From positions 62,001-126,000 of the forward strand of contig DEWK01000006.1 of the NCBI GenBank assembly GCA_002363615.1: DNA of 64,000 nt. Reading direction: 5' to 3'. Below are positions 9,640 to 18,849 of this stretch, piece by piece. The DNA comes from Lachnospira sp. UBA3212 (lineage in GTDB: Bacteria > Bacillota > Clostridia > Lachnospirales > Lachnospiraceae). Position 1 is the stretch's first letter. The number at the start of each line of letters is the position of its first letter. A program made the translations under genes and the position numbers. The notes under the pieces are model-generated. The model saw nothing but the letters and a program-made list of their open reading frames with translations. It did no database searches and was not told the origin of the DNA.

Positions 9640-10842
9640 TTATTCAACTGTCTGCTGGATAAGCTTGTAACCTACTGTGTTCTCAGGATTAACACCTGAT
9701 ACTGAAATTGTATTGTCTGTTGCGATAGATACTGTATAAATATTGCCATCCTCAACAAATGTAATTACACCATTGCTTGCAGTAACATTCGTAATTGTCT
9801 TCTTTGTTCCGTCCTTGAGTACAATTTCAACTGAACCAAAACTATAGGTCTTTGTGTTTGCAGCAATTGCAAGACGTACAATTGAAATAGACTTTGTAAC
9901 CTTTGCATAGGTTAAAAGATCTTTTCTTGTAACTGTCTGGTCCTTGTTTACCTGCTTCAGAACTCCAGCTACTGTAACAGCTTTACCGTTCTTCTTTAAA
10001 GTATAACCAGTTGATGTAAAGGTAGCTTCTAAGGTCTTTCCATTAACAGCCGTTGAAACAGTCATTCCTTCTGCACCAAATACACTAAGGTTATCTTTAA
10101 TTAAAGAATCAATCGATGCTGCTGCAGTGTCAACATCTAAGAACTTAACACCATCATAAATACTTGCATATGCATCAGCATTACCACTAGCATCAGCTGT
10201 TGGTAATGTAAGCTTAGAAGTAGATTCATTGCTTACTGTAATAGTACATGTAGCCTTCTTCTTAGAACCATCTAAAGCCTTACAGGTAATCTTAGCGGTT
10301 CCACAAGCTACTGCTGTTACTTTACCCTTCTTTGTTACCTTAGCAACAGACTTCTTGTTTGATGTAAACTTAACAACCTTAGCAATATTCTTACTTGGGC
10401 TGTATTTCTTTACCTTAAGTTTTAAAGTATCACCAGGTGCTAACGTGGTTTTTGTTATATTTAAAGTAAGCTTCTTAATTGGCTTCTTAACTACCTTTAC
10501 TTTAATCTTTGTACTCTTCTTTGGATTAAGCTTAGAAGTAACGGTAAGGTAGGTGGTACCTGCCGTTTTACCCTTGATATATCCTTTTGAAGTAACGGTA
10601 GCAATCTTCTTATCAGAAATCTTATATGTAACCTTCTTGTTCGCTGACTTATTAGGCTTTACAGATACGGTAACCTTTACCTTAACCTTCTTACCCTTCG
10701 CTACATAAACAACCTTCTTACTTCCCGTTAATGACTGTACAGTCACCTTTGATACCTTAGCACTTGCAGCTGGAACTGAAACACTAAATACCATAACCGA
10801 TGCTAAAGTCATAGCCACCGCTTTTGCTATCTTTTTCTGCAT
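9640..10842 (-). CDS. Secreted Ig-like (BIG2) domain protein
   Basis: A 400-residue exported protein of unknown specific role. The ATG at 10842 has AAGGAGG upstream; an upstream open extension is rejected because it runs through the promoter. A signal peptide ends near residue 29 (PAASA). Two Lys-rich bacterial Ig-like (BIG2) domains follow (about 33-115 and 116-207), each with the 'VATVTSKG..KGKTAGTTYLTV' type pattern, then a roughly 190-residue C-terminal domain that I do not recognise. There is no LPXTG motif or transmembrane tail. It could be a wall- or glycan-bound adhesin. Its position beside cpsCD suggests, but does not prove, an envelope link. Confidence 0.8.
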   Translation of the reverse strand: MQKKIAKAVAMTLASVMVFSVSVPAASAKVSKVTVQSLTGSKKVVYVAKGKKVKVKVTVSVKPNKSANKKVTYKISDKKIATVTSKGYIKGKTAGTTYLTVTSKLNPKKSTKIKVKVVKKPIKKLTLNITKTTLAPGDTLKLKVKKYSPSKNIAKVVKFTSNKKSVAKVTKKGKVTAVACGTAKITCKALDGSKKKATCTITVSNESTSKLTLPTADASGNADAYASIYDGVKFLDVDTAAASIDSLIKDNLSVFGAEGMTVSTAVNGKTLEATFTSTGYTLKKNGKAVTVAGVLKQVNKDQTVTRKDLLTYAKVTKSISIVRLAIAANTKTYSFGSVEIVLKDGTKKTITNVTASNGVITFVEDGNIYTVSIATDNTISVSGVNPENTVGYKLIQQTVE

Positions 10843-10873
10843 ACTATTATCCTCCTTGCTGTTATTATTAACA

Positions 10874-10913
10874 CTATTGAAAATATACCATTCTTTCATT
10901 GCATTTTCAATAG
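10874..10913 (-). promoter_or_regulatory. Promoter of the Ig-like protein gene with a perfect inverted repeat
   Basis: TTGAAA (10910-10905), 17-nt spacer and TATATT (10887-10882) form a near-consensus promoter. The 11-nt arms CTATTGAAAAT (10913-10903 on the minus strand) and ATTTTCAATAG (10884-10874) are exact reverse complements and cover the -35 and -10 boxes, suggesting an operator. Confidence 0.65.
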
Positions 10914-10973
10914 ATAGTCACAAAAAAAACGAAAAAGAAAAATAAAACAATCCGTTTCATCCCCATTTTTCTA

Positions 10974-12338
10974 TTAATTTTTAAATGAATGAATTGGGGC
11001 TGGAATTCTTCCACCACGTCCCACAAATTCAGAACAATCAAAGGTATTTACCGGCATAATCGGTGCATATCCTAAAAGTCCACCAAATTCTACAAGGTCT
11101 CCTACCTTTTTTCCTGGAACAGGAATCAATCGACAGGCAGTAGTCTTTTGATTAATCATACCAATGGCCGCTTCATCTGCAATTACACCGGAAATGGTAG
11201 CCGCAGAGGTATCTCCAGGGATTGCAATCATATCCAGTCCTACGGAACATACACAGGTCATAGCCTCTAATTTTTCAAGGGTTAATGAACCTACATTCAC
11301 TGCATCAATCATGCCCTGATCCTCAGATACCGGAATGAAAGCTCCACTTAATCCACCTACATAAGAAGAAGCCATAATACCGCCCTTCTTTACCTGGTCA
11401 TTTAACATAGCAAGGGCTGCTGTGGTTCCAGGTGCTCCTACTCGTTCAAGACCCATCTCCTGAAGAACATCGGCAATAGAATCTCCAATAGCTGGAGTTG
11501 GTGCTAAAGAAAGATCCACAATACCAAACGGAATATTTAATCTCTTCGAAGCTTCTCTTGCTACTAACTGGCCGACTCTTGTAATCTTAAAGGCTGTCTT
11601 TTTAATGATTTCACATAATTCGCCGAAATCTTTTCCATGTGCATGCTTTAAGGCTTCTAACACAACACCAGGACCAGAAACACCTACATTAATCACCGCA
11701 TCTCCTTCGGTCACACCATGGAAGGCACCAGCCATAAATGGATTATCGTCCGGAGCATTACAAAATATAACTAACTTAGCACAGCCAATCGCATCACGAT
11801 CTGCGGTTAAATCAGCCGTTTCTTTTACCACTTCTCCCATTAACTTGATGGCATCCATATTCATACCTGTCTTAGTAGAACCGATATTTACAGAAGAACA
11901 GACAAGCTCCGTCTCTGCAAGAGCCTTAGGAATAGAACGAATCAAAAGTTCATCTGCCTTGGTCATATTCTTACTCACAATTGCAGAATAACCACCAATA
12001 AAATTAACTCCAACGTCATGCGCAAGCTGATCTAAAGTTTTTGCAATCTTAACAAAATCCTCCGGAGTTTTACACGCGGATCCACCAACCAAAGAAATCG
12101 GAGTAACCGAAATTCTTTTATTGACAATTGGAATTCCCATCTCCTTGCTGATTTCTTCACCAACCTTCACCTGATCTTTGGTGTAAGAATAAATCTTATC
12201 ATAAATTTTCTTGCAAGTAACATCTAAGTCACTATCAATACAATCGAAAAGGCTAACTCCGATGGTAATGGTACGAACATCAAAATTCTCCTGTTCAATC
12301 ATCTTATTTGTTTCATTTACCTCAAAAATGTTAATCAT
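10974..12338 (-). CDS. UPF0210/DUF711 (PFL-family) protein
   Basis: A 454-residue protein of the UPF0210/DUF711 family, glycyl-radical-enzyme-like in fold but of unproven function. Recognisable stretches include [15 protein letters not shown] near the N-terminus, [23 protein letters not shown], and the Gly-rich C-terminus ending [11 protein letters not shown]. It follows the ACT-domain gene by 21 nt; these two are commonly paired in Firmicutes. It is the last gene of the operon starting at 15611. No enzymatic reaction should be assumed. Confidence 0.9.
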   Translation of the reverse strand: MINIFEVNETNKMIEQENFDVRTITIGVSLFDCIDSDLDVTCKKIYDKIYSYTKDQVKVGEEISKEMGIPIVNKRISVTPISLVGGSACKTPEDFVKIAKTLDQLAHDVGVNFIGGYSAIVSKNMTKADELLIRSIPKALAETELVCSSVNIGSTKTGMNMDAIKLMGEVVKETADLTADRDAIGCAKLVIFCNAPDDNPFMAGAFHGVTEGDAVINVGVSGPGVVLEALKHAHGKDFGELCEIIKKTAFKITRVGQLVAREASKRLNIPFGIVDLSLAPTPAIGDSIADVLQEMGLERVGAPGTTAALAMLNDQVKKGGIMASSYVGGLSGAFIPVSEDQGMIDAVNVGSLTLEKLEAMTCVCSVGLDMIAIPGDTSAATISGVIADEAAIGMINQKTTACRLIPVPGKKVGDLVEFGGLLGYAPIMPVNTFDCSEFVGRGGRIPAPIHSFKN

Positions 12339-12359
12339 ATCTGAACCTTTCTTTTAAAA

Positions 12360-12632
12360 CTAGATTCTGTGCATGCAATCAAAAATATCTTCTGTCTGAG
12401 CCTTGATTGAAACACCAATTTCCTTACCAAGTCCATCTAATTCATCGCTAAGCTCTGCAAAAGAAACCGATGAATTATTAGCATCTACAATCATCATCAT
12501 GTTGAAATATTCTGAAACAATTGTCTGGGAAATATCAAGGATGTTCACATTCTTTTCAGCAAGATAGGTACATACTTTTGCGATAATACCAACCGTATCT
12601 TTTCCTACTACTGTAATAATTGTCTTCTTCAT
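12360..12632 (-). CDS. ACT-domain protein (UPF0237)
   Basis: A 90-residue protein consisting of an ACT domain and little else (MKKTIITVVGKDTVGIIAKV at the start). ACT domains bind amino acids or other small ligands; the UPF0237 group is usually encoded beside UPF0210, as here, implying a joint but unknown role. RBS AAAGGAG. It is 15 nt after the walJ-like gene. Confidence 0.92.
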   Translation of the reverse strand: MKKTIITVVGKDTVGIIAKVCTYLAEKNVNILDISQTIVSEYFNMMMIVDANNSSVSFAELSDELDGLGKEIGVSIKAQTEDIFDCMHRI

Positions 12633-12647
12633 TGTAATTCTCCTTTA

Positions 12648-13451
12648 TTATAAATTCACAAGAGCTAAGGTCTGGTCCCTTCTTGCAACTTCAATATCAA
12701 AGTCACTTCCCTTATAAGGACTGTCTCCACTTGTTATCTCATATTTTACCGTTTCAAAAGCAAGCTCATCCATGTTATTATGCTCACTTAAGTGTCCCAA
12801 ATAAACCTTCTTAATCTGGTCATGAAGGATTTCATTCAAAAGTCTTCCGGAACTTTCATTCGAAAGATGCCCTCGGTCCCCTAATATTCTCTGCTTTAAA
12901 GAATAAGGGTAAGGCCCCACCTGAAGCATGTTTACATCATGGTTGGCTTCTAGCAAAATTCCATCTAATTTCTTTAAATGGGTGATGGTATAGTCATTAA
13001 AACAGCCCATATCCGTTGCTACCGCACAGGATTTACTACCATCACAAAGATCAAAGCGGTAAGCCACGGGATTTGCTGCATCATGACTGATGGAAAAAGC
13101 ATCTATTTTCAAATCCTTAATTACCATGGGATGGTCCGGTAAAATAGGATGAAAAAGACTTTCATCTACCTTACCAATTTTTCCGCCAAACAATACCTGG
13201 TCTATAGTTTCTTGCGTAGCATAGACTGGTGTTTCATGCGCTCTTAAAAAAACTCCCAGTCCATTAATATGATCCGAGTGTTCATGAGTTAAAAAAATTC
13301 CATCAATCTCATCCGGAGAAACATCATAAGCTTTTAACCCTGCTTCCACTCTTTTTTTTGCAATACCCACATCCACTAGGATACAGGCTTTTTCCGTACC
13401 TATGAAAGTACAATTTCCACTTGAGCCACTGGCGATTGAACCTAATTTCAT
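12648..13451 (-). CDS. MBL-fold hydrolase, WalJ/YycJ family
   Basis: The 267-residue metallo-beta-lactamase-fold hydrolase resembles WalJ (YycJ) of Firmicutes. The start SIASGSSGNC, the zinc ligand motif THEHSDHINGL (about 54-64) and the later SHDAANP and GHLSNESSG segments are visible. YycJ-type proteins have been described as putative nucleases linked to DNA or wall functions. Here it is not with walRK; it sits 9 nt after pepD and lacks a strong ribosome site, so it is probably translated by coupling. Confidence 0.88.
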   Translation of the reverse strand: MKLGSIASGSSGNCTFIGTEKACILVDVGIAKKRVEAGLKAYDVSPDEIDGIFLTHEHSDHINGLGVFLRAHETPVYATQETIDQVLFGGKIGKVDESLFHPILPDHPMVIKDLKIDAFSISHDAANPVAYRFDLCDGSKSCAVATDMGCFNDYTITHLKKLDGILLEANHDVNMLQVGPYPYSLKQRILGDRGHLSNESSGRLLNEILHDQIKKVYLGHLSEHNNMDELAFETVKYEITSGDSPYKGSDFDIEVARRDQTLALVNL

Positions 13452-13460
13452 TCTTACACT

Positions 13461-14972
13461 CTATTCTAATGCCTTCAATACCGAAAGCACATATTGATAC
13501 ATTCTCTTTGCAGAAGAGATCGAAAGGGTTTCATTCGCAGAATGTATATCTTTAATGTTTGGTCCCATGGAAATAATATCTAATTCTGGCATCTTTGAAG
13601 CAAAATAGCCACATTCAAGTCCAGCGTGGATTGCCCGGATTTCCGGCGTTTTCTCAAACATTTCCTGATAGATTGCAACCATCTGGTTCTTTAGTTTAGA
13701 CTCTGCTTTTACATCCCAACAAGGATAATCTCCATCTACCTTTACATCACCACCTACAAACTCAATTAGGTGGCAAACCTTATCTGCCAAGAATTTTTTT
13801 CTGCTTTCAACACTACTTCTTACAGAAAATGTCATGTTAACAGCATCATCTGTCATATCTATAACCCCAAGATTCATAGAGGTCTCTACCAAACCAGGAG
13901 CCTTGTTACTCATGGCTACAACTCCCTGAGGAACATTCAAAAGGAAAAATACGAATTTCTCCGTATCAATCATATTCATACATTTTGTTTGCTGTTCTTT
14001 TAAAATATCTACTCTGAGGTTAATTCCAGAATCAGAACCTGCATACTCCTCACGAAGAATCAAATCCAGATTTCGAATTACATTTTCTACTTCCTTAATC
14101 TTTTCCTTCTTATATTCTTCCGGAGCAATTCCAATCTTTTGCTTATCAATAAAATACTGATCATTTAAATCAAGAGTCACCTTTGCGGTGCAACGATTGG
14201 AAATAGCATTATCGGCAGTTCCACCATGAATATTCACCAAGGAGAAAAGACAAGTCTTTTTCAATTCATGAAGCACTCGTCCCATAATATGGTTGGCTGC
14301 CCCTAAATTCTTGTCAATTTCCACACCGGAGTGTCCACCCTTTAAGCCGGAAATGTGAATCTTTGCCACAACGCCGCGGAAACTTTCCTTACGATAGGGA
14401 ATCTTAGCATGTAAGGTGCAGCCCCCTGCACATCCATTTAATAGGACCCCCTCTTCTTCTGAATCTAAATTAATTAGATAATTCGCCTTAAGGCTACTGG
14501 TATCAAGGGCTTTTACTCCAATCATTCCCACTTCTTCATCGCTGGTAAAGATTGCTTCAATCGCAGGTAAATCGTCATCTTCTAATTCTAAAATTGCCAA
14601 CATATAAGCAAGGGCAATTCCATCATCTCCGCCCAGACTGGTATGTCTAGCTGTAAGCTTATCTCCACTTACTTCCAGGCGCAAAGGATCCGTATCAAAA
14701 TCAAAGTGACTGGTTTTATTTTTAATACAAACCATATCCATATGCCCCTGAAGCATTATCACAGGAGCCTTTTTCTTATTCTTACCCGCTGTTTTTTTGA
14801 TAATTACATTGTTTTTATCATCTGATAAACATTCCAATTTATGCTCCTTGGCAAATCCAATGATGTAGTCACTGATTGCCTGACAATGGAAAGAGCCTCT
14901 TGGGATTTTAGAAATTTCTTCAAAATAATAGAAGAAGCGTTCTTCATCAAGACCTTCCAACATTCTAGCCAT
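13461..14972 (-). CDS. pepD: Aminoacyl-histidine dipeptidase (M20 family)
   Basis: PepD is a cytosolic Zn dipeptidase of broad specificity. The 503-residue protein carries the M20 metal motifs: GHMDMV (about 76), GGDDGIALAY (about 114-123), and the catalytic Glu pair in TSDEEVGM (about 144-151). The C-terminal part has HAGLECGYFASK. The ATG at 14972 has AAGGAG nine bases upstream. It is the second gene of the operon that begins at 15611. Confidence 0.94.
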   Translation of the reverse strand: MARMLEGLDEERFFYYFEEISKIPRGSFHCQAISDYIIGFAKEHKLECLSDDKNNVIIKKTAGKNKKKAPVIMLQGHMDMVCIKNKTSHFDFDTDPLRLEVSGDKLTARHTSLGGDDGIALAYMLAILELEDDDLPAIEAIFTSDEEVGMIGVKALDTSSLKANYLINLDSEEEGVLLNGCAGGCTLHAKIPYRKESFRGVVAKIHISGLKGGHSGVEIDKNLGAANHIMGRVLHELKKTCLFSLVNIHGGTADNAISNRCTAKVTLDLNDQYFIDKQKIGIAPEEYKKEKIKEVENVIRNLDLILREEYAGSDSGINLRVDILKEQQTKCMNMIDTEKFVFFLLNVPQGVVAMSNKAPGLVETSMNLGVIDMTDDAVNMTFSVRSSVESRKKFLADKVCHLIEFVGGDVKVDGDYPCWDVKAESKLKNQMVAIYQEMFEKTPEIRAIHAGLECGYFASKMPELDIISMGPNIKDIHSANETLSISSAKRMYQYVLSVLKALE

Positions 14973-15008
14973 ACCATCTGTCTCCTTTTTCTCAAACTAA
15001 AACGAATC

Positions 15009-15611
15009 TTATTCTTCGTCCTCAAACTCCTGCTCATCTTCCATATCAAACTCAGCAGCTTCCTCTTCCTCACTGTTAGAGCCTGCAAGTTCTGCTCTGT
15101 TCGATACAACAGTCTCATAGGACTGGTTCAAAGAACGAATCAAAGAATCATACTTTTCCTGAAGCGTATTCATACCATTCGCAAGGATTCCCTGAATGTT
15201 TGCAAGGGATTCGTCGGTATAATTAATCGCAGAAAGTCGAATATTATTCGCTTCTTCTGTAGCCTCATCAATAATCTGCTTTGCCTGCTCATTGGCACGT
15301 GAAACCTCATCGTTTGCCTTCTCATAGGCTTGCTGCATGATTTCATGCTCACTAACCAATTCCACTACATGGGCATTGGCCTGGGCAATAATTTCATTCG
15401 CTCTAGCATTGGCATTCTCAATGATAGAATCTTTCTGAGCATACATTCTCTTGCATTTCTGAACTTCATCCGGTATACGAAGTCTGATTTCCTGAATCTG
15501 TTCTAAAAGTTCATCCTTGTTAATCGTAATTTTCGTGTTTGAAAGAGTCTGCAACTTACAAGAATTTACATATTCTTCCAATTCATCGATCAATTCTTCA
15601 ATCCTAGCCAT
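15009..15611 (-). CDS. DivIVA-like coiled-coil protein
   Basis: A 200-residue acidic protein, heptad-rich over about residues 60-165 (repeats of the type ANARANEIIAQANAH) and ending in a run of Glu and Asp. Proteins of this kind in Lachnospiraceae are often annotated as 'ATPase' or H+-ATPase subunit H, but the sequence shows only a DivIVA/FtsB-like coiled coil without any nucleotide-binding motif. A role in division-site or polar scaffolding is a guess. A consensus promoter 70 nt upstream makes it the first gene of a five-gene operon with pepD, walJ, the ACT protein and UPF0210. Confidence 0.8.
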   Translation of the reverse strand: MARIEELIDELEEYVNSCKLQTLSNTKITINKDELLEQIQEIRLRIPDEVQKCKRMYAQKDSIIENANARANEIIAQANAHVVELVSEHEIMQQAYEKANDEVSRANEQAKQIIDEATEEANNIRLSAINYTDESLANIQGILANGMNTLQEKYDSLIRSLNQSYETVVSNRAELAGSNSEEEEAAEFDMEDEQEFEDEE

Positions 15612-15681
15612 TATTCTGTCTCCTTAACAATCTTCTTTATTCAAGGGGACCTCCCCTTTTAACCATAAAAATACATGTTCT

Positions 15682-15710
15682 ATTATGTACTAAATTCCTT
15701 ATTTTTGCAA
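15682..15710 (-). promoter_or_regulatory. Promoter of the coiled-coil/pepD operon
   Basis: TTGCAA (15710-15705), 17-nt spacer, CATAAT (15687-15682), between coaD and the coiled-coil gene. A small GC hairpin (AAGGGGAGGTCCCCTT) follows in the leader. Confidence 0.6.
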
Positions 15711-15722
15711 GGACTTCTACTT

Positions 15723-16202
15723 TTACTTTTTTACTTTTTCATAGACTGCCTTAGCAATATTTTCAGGAACAAAACCGGTAATATCTCCTCCATTCCAAGC
15801 TACTTCTCTTACCGTAGTAGAACTCAAATAGGAATACTCAATATTGGTGGTAAAAAAAACAGTATCCATATCCGGATATAATTTATTATTGGTTTGAGAC
15901 ATAGTTAACTCATACTCAAAATCAGTAAAAGCACGAAGGCCTCGAATCACAATACTGGCCCCCTCCTGCTTTACAAAATCCACCAAAAGCCCGTCAAAAG
16001 ATTTCACCGATACATTAGGTAAATCCACCAGGGCCTCCCTAATTAATTCTACTCGTTCCATAGGAGTAAACATAGGATTACTCTTAGAGGAGTTATTTAA
16101 TACACCGATCAATAATTCATCAGCAAACTTACTCGCTCTTTTAATAATGTCCATGTGGCCTAAGGTTAACGGATCAAAACTTCCCGGATAGATAGCCTTC
16201 AT
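15723..16202 (-). CDS. coaD: Phosphopantetheine adenylyltransferase
   Basis: CoaD adenylates 4'-phosphopantetheine, the penultimate step of coenzyme A synthesis. The 159-residue length is standard. The nucleotidyltransferase motif [11 protein letters not shown] opens the protein, and the ISSTxxR-type motif near residue 125 appears as LSSTTVRE. It follows rsmD by 8 nt, the common rsmD-coaD pairing. RBS AGAGGG. Confidence 0.96.
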   Translation of the reverse strand: MKAIYPGSFDPLTLGHMDIIKRASKFADELLIGVLNNSSKSNPMFTPMERVELIREALVDLPNVSVKSFDGLLVDFVKQEGASIVIRGLRAFTDFEYELTMSQTNNKLYPDMDTVFFTTNIEYSYLSSTTVREVAWNGGDITGFVPENIAKAVYEKVKK

Positions 16203-16210
16203 TCTTCCCT

Positions 16211-16771
16211 CTACTTTCCTGTCTTTCTGACAAATACATGTTTATTGCTACCATAGCTTTTGACCTTCTCCACTTCAAAAGCACTGTCATTCAAATAATC
16301 AAAGGAGGTATCCTTAGACGCCTCTACAATAATCAAGGTATTTTCATCCACCGCCTCTATGGATTGACATGCAAGTAAAATACGCTTTTCTTCTTCTTTG
16401 TCATAGGGAGGATCCATGAAAATAATATCAATATGTGATTCAATTCTACAAATTTCCTTTATACCTTCCAAACAATCCTTAGAAAGAACCCTAGCTTCCT
16501 CGACAAAACGGGTTTTTTTCAAATTTTCCCGGATGCAAGATATAGCCTTAGGATTCATTTCGCAAAAATAAGCACGAGAAGCTCCGCGACTAATAGCCTC
16601 AATCCCAATTCCTCCACTACCGGCATAAAGATCTACAAAAATGCAGGAAGGAAGCTCTCCTTGAATCATATTAAACAAGGTTTCCTTAATTCGATCGGTT
16701 GTGGGCCTTGTAGACATGCCTTCAGGGGTAAACAGGGGAATTCTTCTGGCTCGTCCAGCAATTACTCTCAT
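16211..16771 (-). CDS. rsmD: 16S rRNA (guanine(966)-N2)-methyltransferase
   Basis: RsmD methylates G966 of 16S rRNA using S-adenosylmethionine. The 186-residue protein has the N-terminal MRVIAGxxRR motif, the SAM-binding [13 protein letters not shown] (about 46-58) and the catalytic DPPY (about 120). RBS AAAGGTGG. It precedes coaD. Confidence 0.95.
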   Translation of the reverse strand: MRVIAGRARRIPLFTPEGMSTRPTTDRIKETLFNMIQGELPSCIFVDLYAGSGGIGIEAISRGASRAYFCEMNPKAISCIRENLKKTRFVEEARVLSKDCLEGIKEICRIESHIDIIFMDPPYDKEEEKRILLACQSIEAVDENTLIIVEASKDTSFDYLNDSAFEVEKVKSYGSNKHVFVRKTGK

Positions 16772-16801
16772 ATTTTACCACCTTTCTGTTTCAGACTAAA
16801 T

Positions 16802-16833
16802 AAAAAAAAGACACGTTAGTAAGCTAACATGTC
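16802..16833 (-). terminator. Terminator of the baiN-cmk-ispH-S1 operon
   Basis: GACATGTTAG and CTAACGTGTC pair across a TTAC-type loop, followed by eight T residues on the minus strand. Confidence 0.85.
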
Positions 16834-16891
16834 CTTTTCTACAAACTTCCGTTTCTACAGAAGTGATCTTACAAAATCGTTTGTAAATGCT

Positions 16892-17992
16892 TTATTCGTT
16901 CTCTTCTGTCTCTTCAGACTCTGCAGCTTCATCAGTATTCTGCTCACTTAATAAAGCCTTAACGCTTAAGCTAATCTTGTTCTCATCGCTGTTGAATTCA
17001 ACAACCTTAGCGGTTACTTCATCTCCAACCTTTAAAACGTCAGATGGCTTATCAACATGATCTAAAGAAATCTGAGATACATGAAGTAAAGCATCAACAC
17101 CTGGCTCTAATTCAACGAATGCACCAAAGTCAGTCATTCTTGCCACCTTACCGGTAACAACATTACCCTTAGCATACTTCTCGTCAGCATTCAACCAAGG
17201 ATTTGAATCTGGGAACTTTAAAGATAAAGCAATCTTGCCATCTTCAGTAATGTTCTTAACTAATACCTTTAATTCCTGACCTGAAGTAAATGTCTTTTTA
17301 GGATTGCCGATTCTACCCCAAGACATCTCTGAGATATGAAGTAAACCATCTACTCCACCAATATCAACAAAAGCACCGAAATCGGTTACATTCTTAACGA
17401 TACCGTTGATGATGTCACCAGCCTGAATCTTTGAAAGAGTCTCAGCCTTCTTAGCATCCTTCTCAGCAGAGATTAACTGCTTTCTATCACCGATTACTCT
17501 TCTCTTCTTAGGATTGAACTCAATAATGACAAATGAGATTTCCTGTCCAGCATACTTTGTAAGATCCTTAACATAAGTATCTGATACAAGGGAAGCAGGA
17601 ATAAATACTCTTGCTTCTTCAACGCTTACAATTAATCCACCCTGCATAACCTGAACAACTTCACCGGTAAGGGTTTCCTGATTCTCAAATGCTTCCTCTA
17701 ATCTCTGGTTACTCTTTTCAGCTGCAAGACGCTTATAGCTTAATGCAACCTGACCTTCTCCATTGTTAAGACGAACAACCTGAGCTTCCATTGTGTCGCC
17801 TTCTTTAACTACTGTAGTAAGATCTACAGGTGAGTTTGAATATTCGTTTCTAGTGATCACACCATCTGACTTATAACCGATATCAAGAATGATTTCATCT
17901 TCTTTAACACCGATTACTGTGCCTTCTACAATCTCTCCTGTTCTAATAGTTTTTAATGACTTTTCCAATAATTCATCAAAGTTCTCTGACAT
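16892..17992 (-). CDS. S1 RNA-binding domain protein (ribosomal protein S1-like)
   Basis: A 366-residue protein with four S1 domains (about 16-85, 100-165, 187-255 and 272-345), the last two with the typical VTDFGAFVDI and MTDFGAFVEL strands, and an acidic C-terminal tail. S1 proteins bind mRNA on the 30S subunit and aid initiation. In many Clostridia this module is fused to IspH; here it is a separate gene whose ATG (17992) lies 17 nt inside the ispH end, in another frame, with GAGGAGG upstream. A TTG codon further upstream that would overlap the ribosome site is rejected. Confidence 0.92.
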   Translation of the reverse strand: MSENFDELLEKSLKTIRTGEIVEGTVIGVKEDEIILDIGYKSDGVITRNEYSNSPVDLTTVVKEGDTMEAQVVRLNNGEGQVALSYKRLAAEKSNQRLEEAFENQETLTGEVVQVMQGGLIVSVEEARVFIPASLVSDTYVKDLTKYAGQEISFVIIEFNPKKRRVIGDRKQLISAEKDAKKAETLSKIQAGDIINGIVKNVTDFGAFVDIGGVDGLLHISEMSWGRIGNPKKTFTSGQELKVLVKNITEDGKIALSLKFPDSNPWLNADEKYAKGNVVTGKVARMTDFGAFVELEPGVDALLHVSQISLDHVDKPSDVLKVGDEVTAKVVEFNSDENKISLSVKALLSEQNTDEAAESEETEENE

Positions 17993-18833
17993 GTAATTGG
18001 ACCTCCTCAATAATATTCTTTGGGGTTGATGCCCCTGCTGTAATACCTATACTATCACTGGATTGTAGTTGACGGGTGTCTAAATCTACAAGAGTCTGTA
18101 TGTAGTATGTATTGTCACATTCTTCCTTGCAAATTTCGTATAATTTCTGCGTATTGGAACTATGTTTGCCGCCAATGACGATCATCGAATCAACCTGTTT
18201 GGCAATCTCTCTTGCCTCGGTTTGTCTGTCGCTAGTGGCATTGCATATCGTATTTACAACATTAATATCATACCCCTTTTTTGCAATAATTTCAACCAAT
18301 TTATCAAATTTCTTATAATTAAATGTAGTTTGTGATACAATTGTCACCTTTTCATCAATAGAAAAACAAATATTTTCCGCCTCTTCTTCCGTTTTTAGAG
18401 TAATTACATTGTCTCCGCCCCAGCCGCAAATTCCTTCTACCTCAGCATGCTTACGGTCTCCTATGACAATCACCCTTTCTCCCTCCTCGGTAGCCTTCAT
18501 AACAATTTTATGAATTTTTCTTACAAAAGGACAGGTGGCATCTACAATTTTCACACCATTTTTCTGTAACTGATCATAGATTTTTTTGCTGACTCCATGG
18601 GAACGAAGAATTACGGTTCCTTTTTTTATGTCTTTTAGTTTTTCATCATCATCAATTACAATTACTCCCTTACTCTCCAGGTCCTTTACCACAATTTCAT
18701 TGTGAATAATAGGACCACAAGTGTAAATTGGCAATTCTTCTTCTGGATTTTCCAGTTCTCCATAAACACAGTCTACTGCTCTTTTCACACCAAAACAAAA
18801 ACCTGCAGACTTAGCAAGAAGCACTCGTTTCAT
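17976..18833 (-). CDS. ispH: 4-Hydroxy-3-methylbut-2-enyl diphosphate reductase
   Basis: IspH makes isopentenyl and dimethylallyl diphosphate in the last step of the MEP isoprenoid pathway, using a 4Fe-4S cluster. The three cluster cysteines are seen in AGFCFGVKRAV, DATCPFV and NTICNATSDRQ. The ATG at 18833 (285 residues) is preferred over an upstream in-frame GTG at 18842 because of AAAGG spacing. The gene lies between cmk and the S1 gene, the usual clostridial order, but is not fused to S1 (they overlap in different frames). Confidence 0.95.
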   Translation of the reverse strand: MKRVLLAKSAGFCFGVKRAVDCVYGELENPEEELPIYTCGPIIHNEIVVKDLESKGVIVIDDDEKLKDIKKGTVILRSHGVSKKIYDQLQKNGVKIVDATCPFVRKIHKIVMKATEEGERVIVIGDRKHAEVEGICGWGGDNVITLKTEEEAENICFSIDEKVTIVSQTTFNYKKFDKLVEIIAKKGYDINVVNTICNATSDRQTEAREIAKQVDSMIVIGGKHSSNTQKLYEICKEECDNTYYIQTLVDLDTRQLQSSDSIGITAGASTPKNIIEEVQLHVREL

Positions 18834-18849
18834 TACGATCACAGCCTTT

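Noticed and set aside
15009..15611. Coiled-coil protein considered as an ATPase subunit
   Set aside because: There is no nucleotide-binding motif; the similarity rests on coiled-coil composition only.
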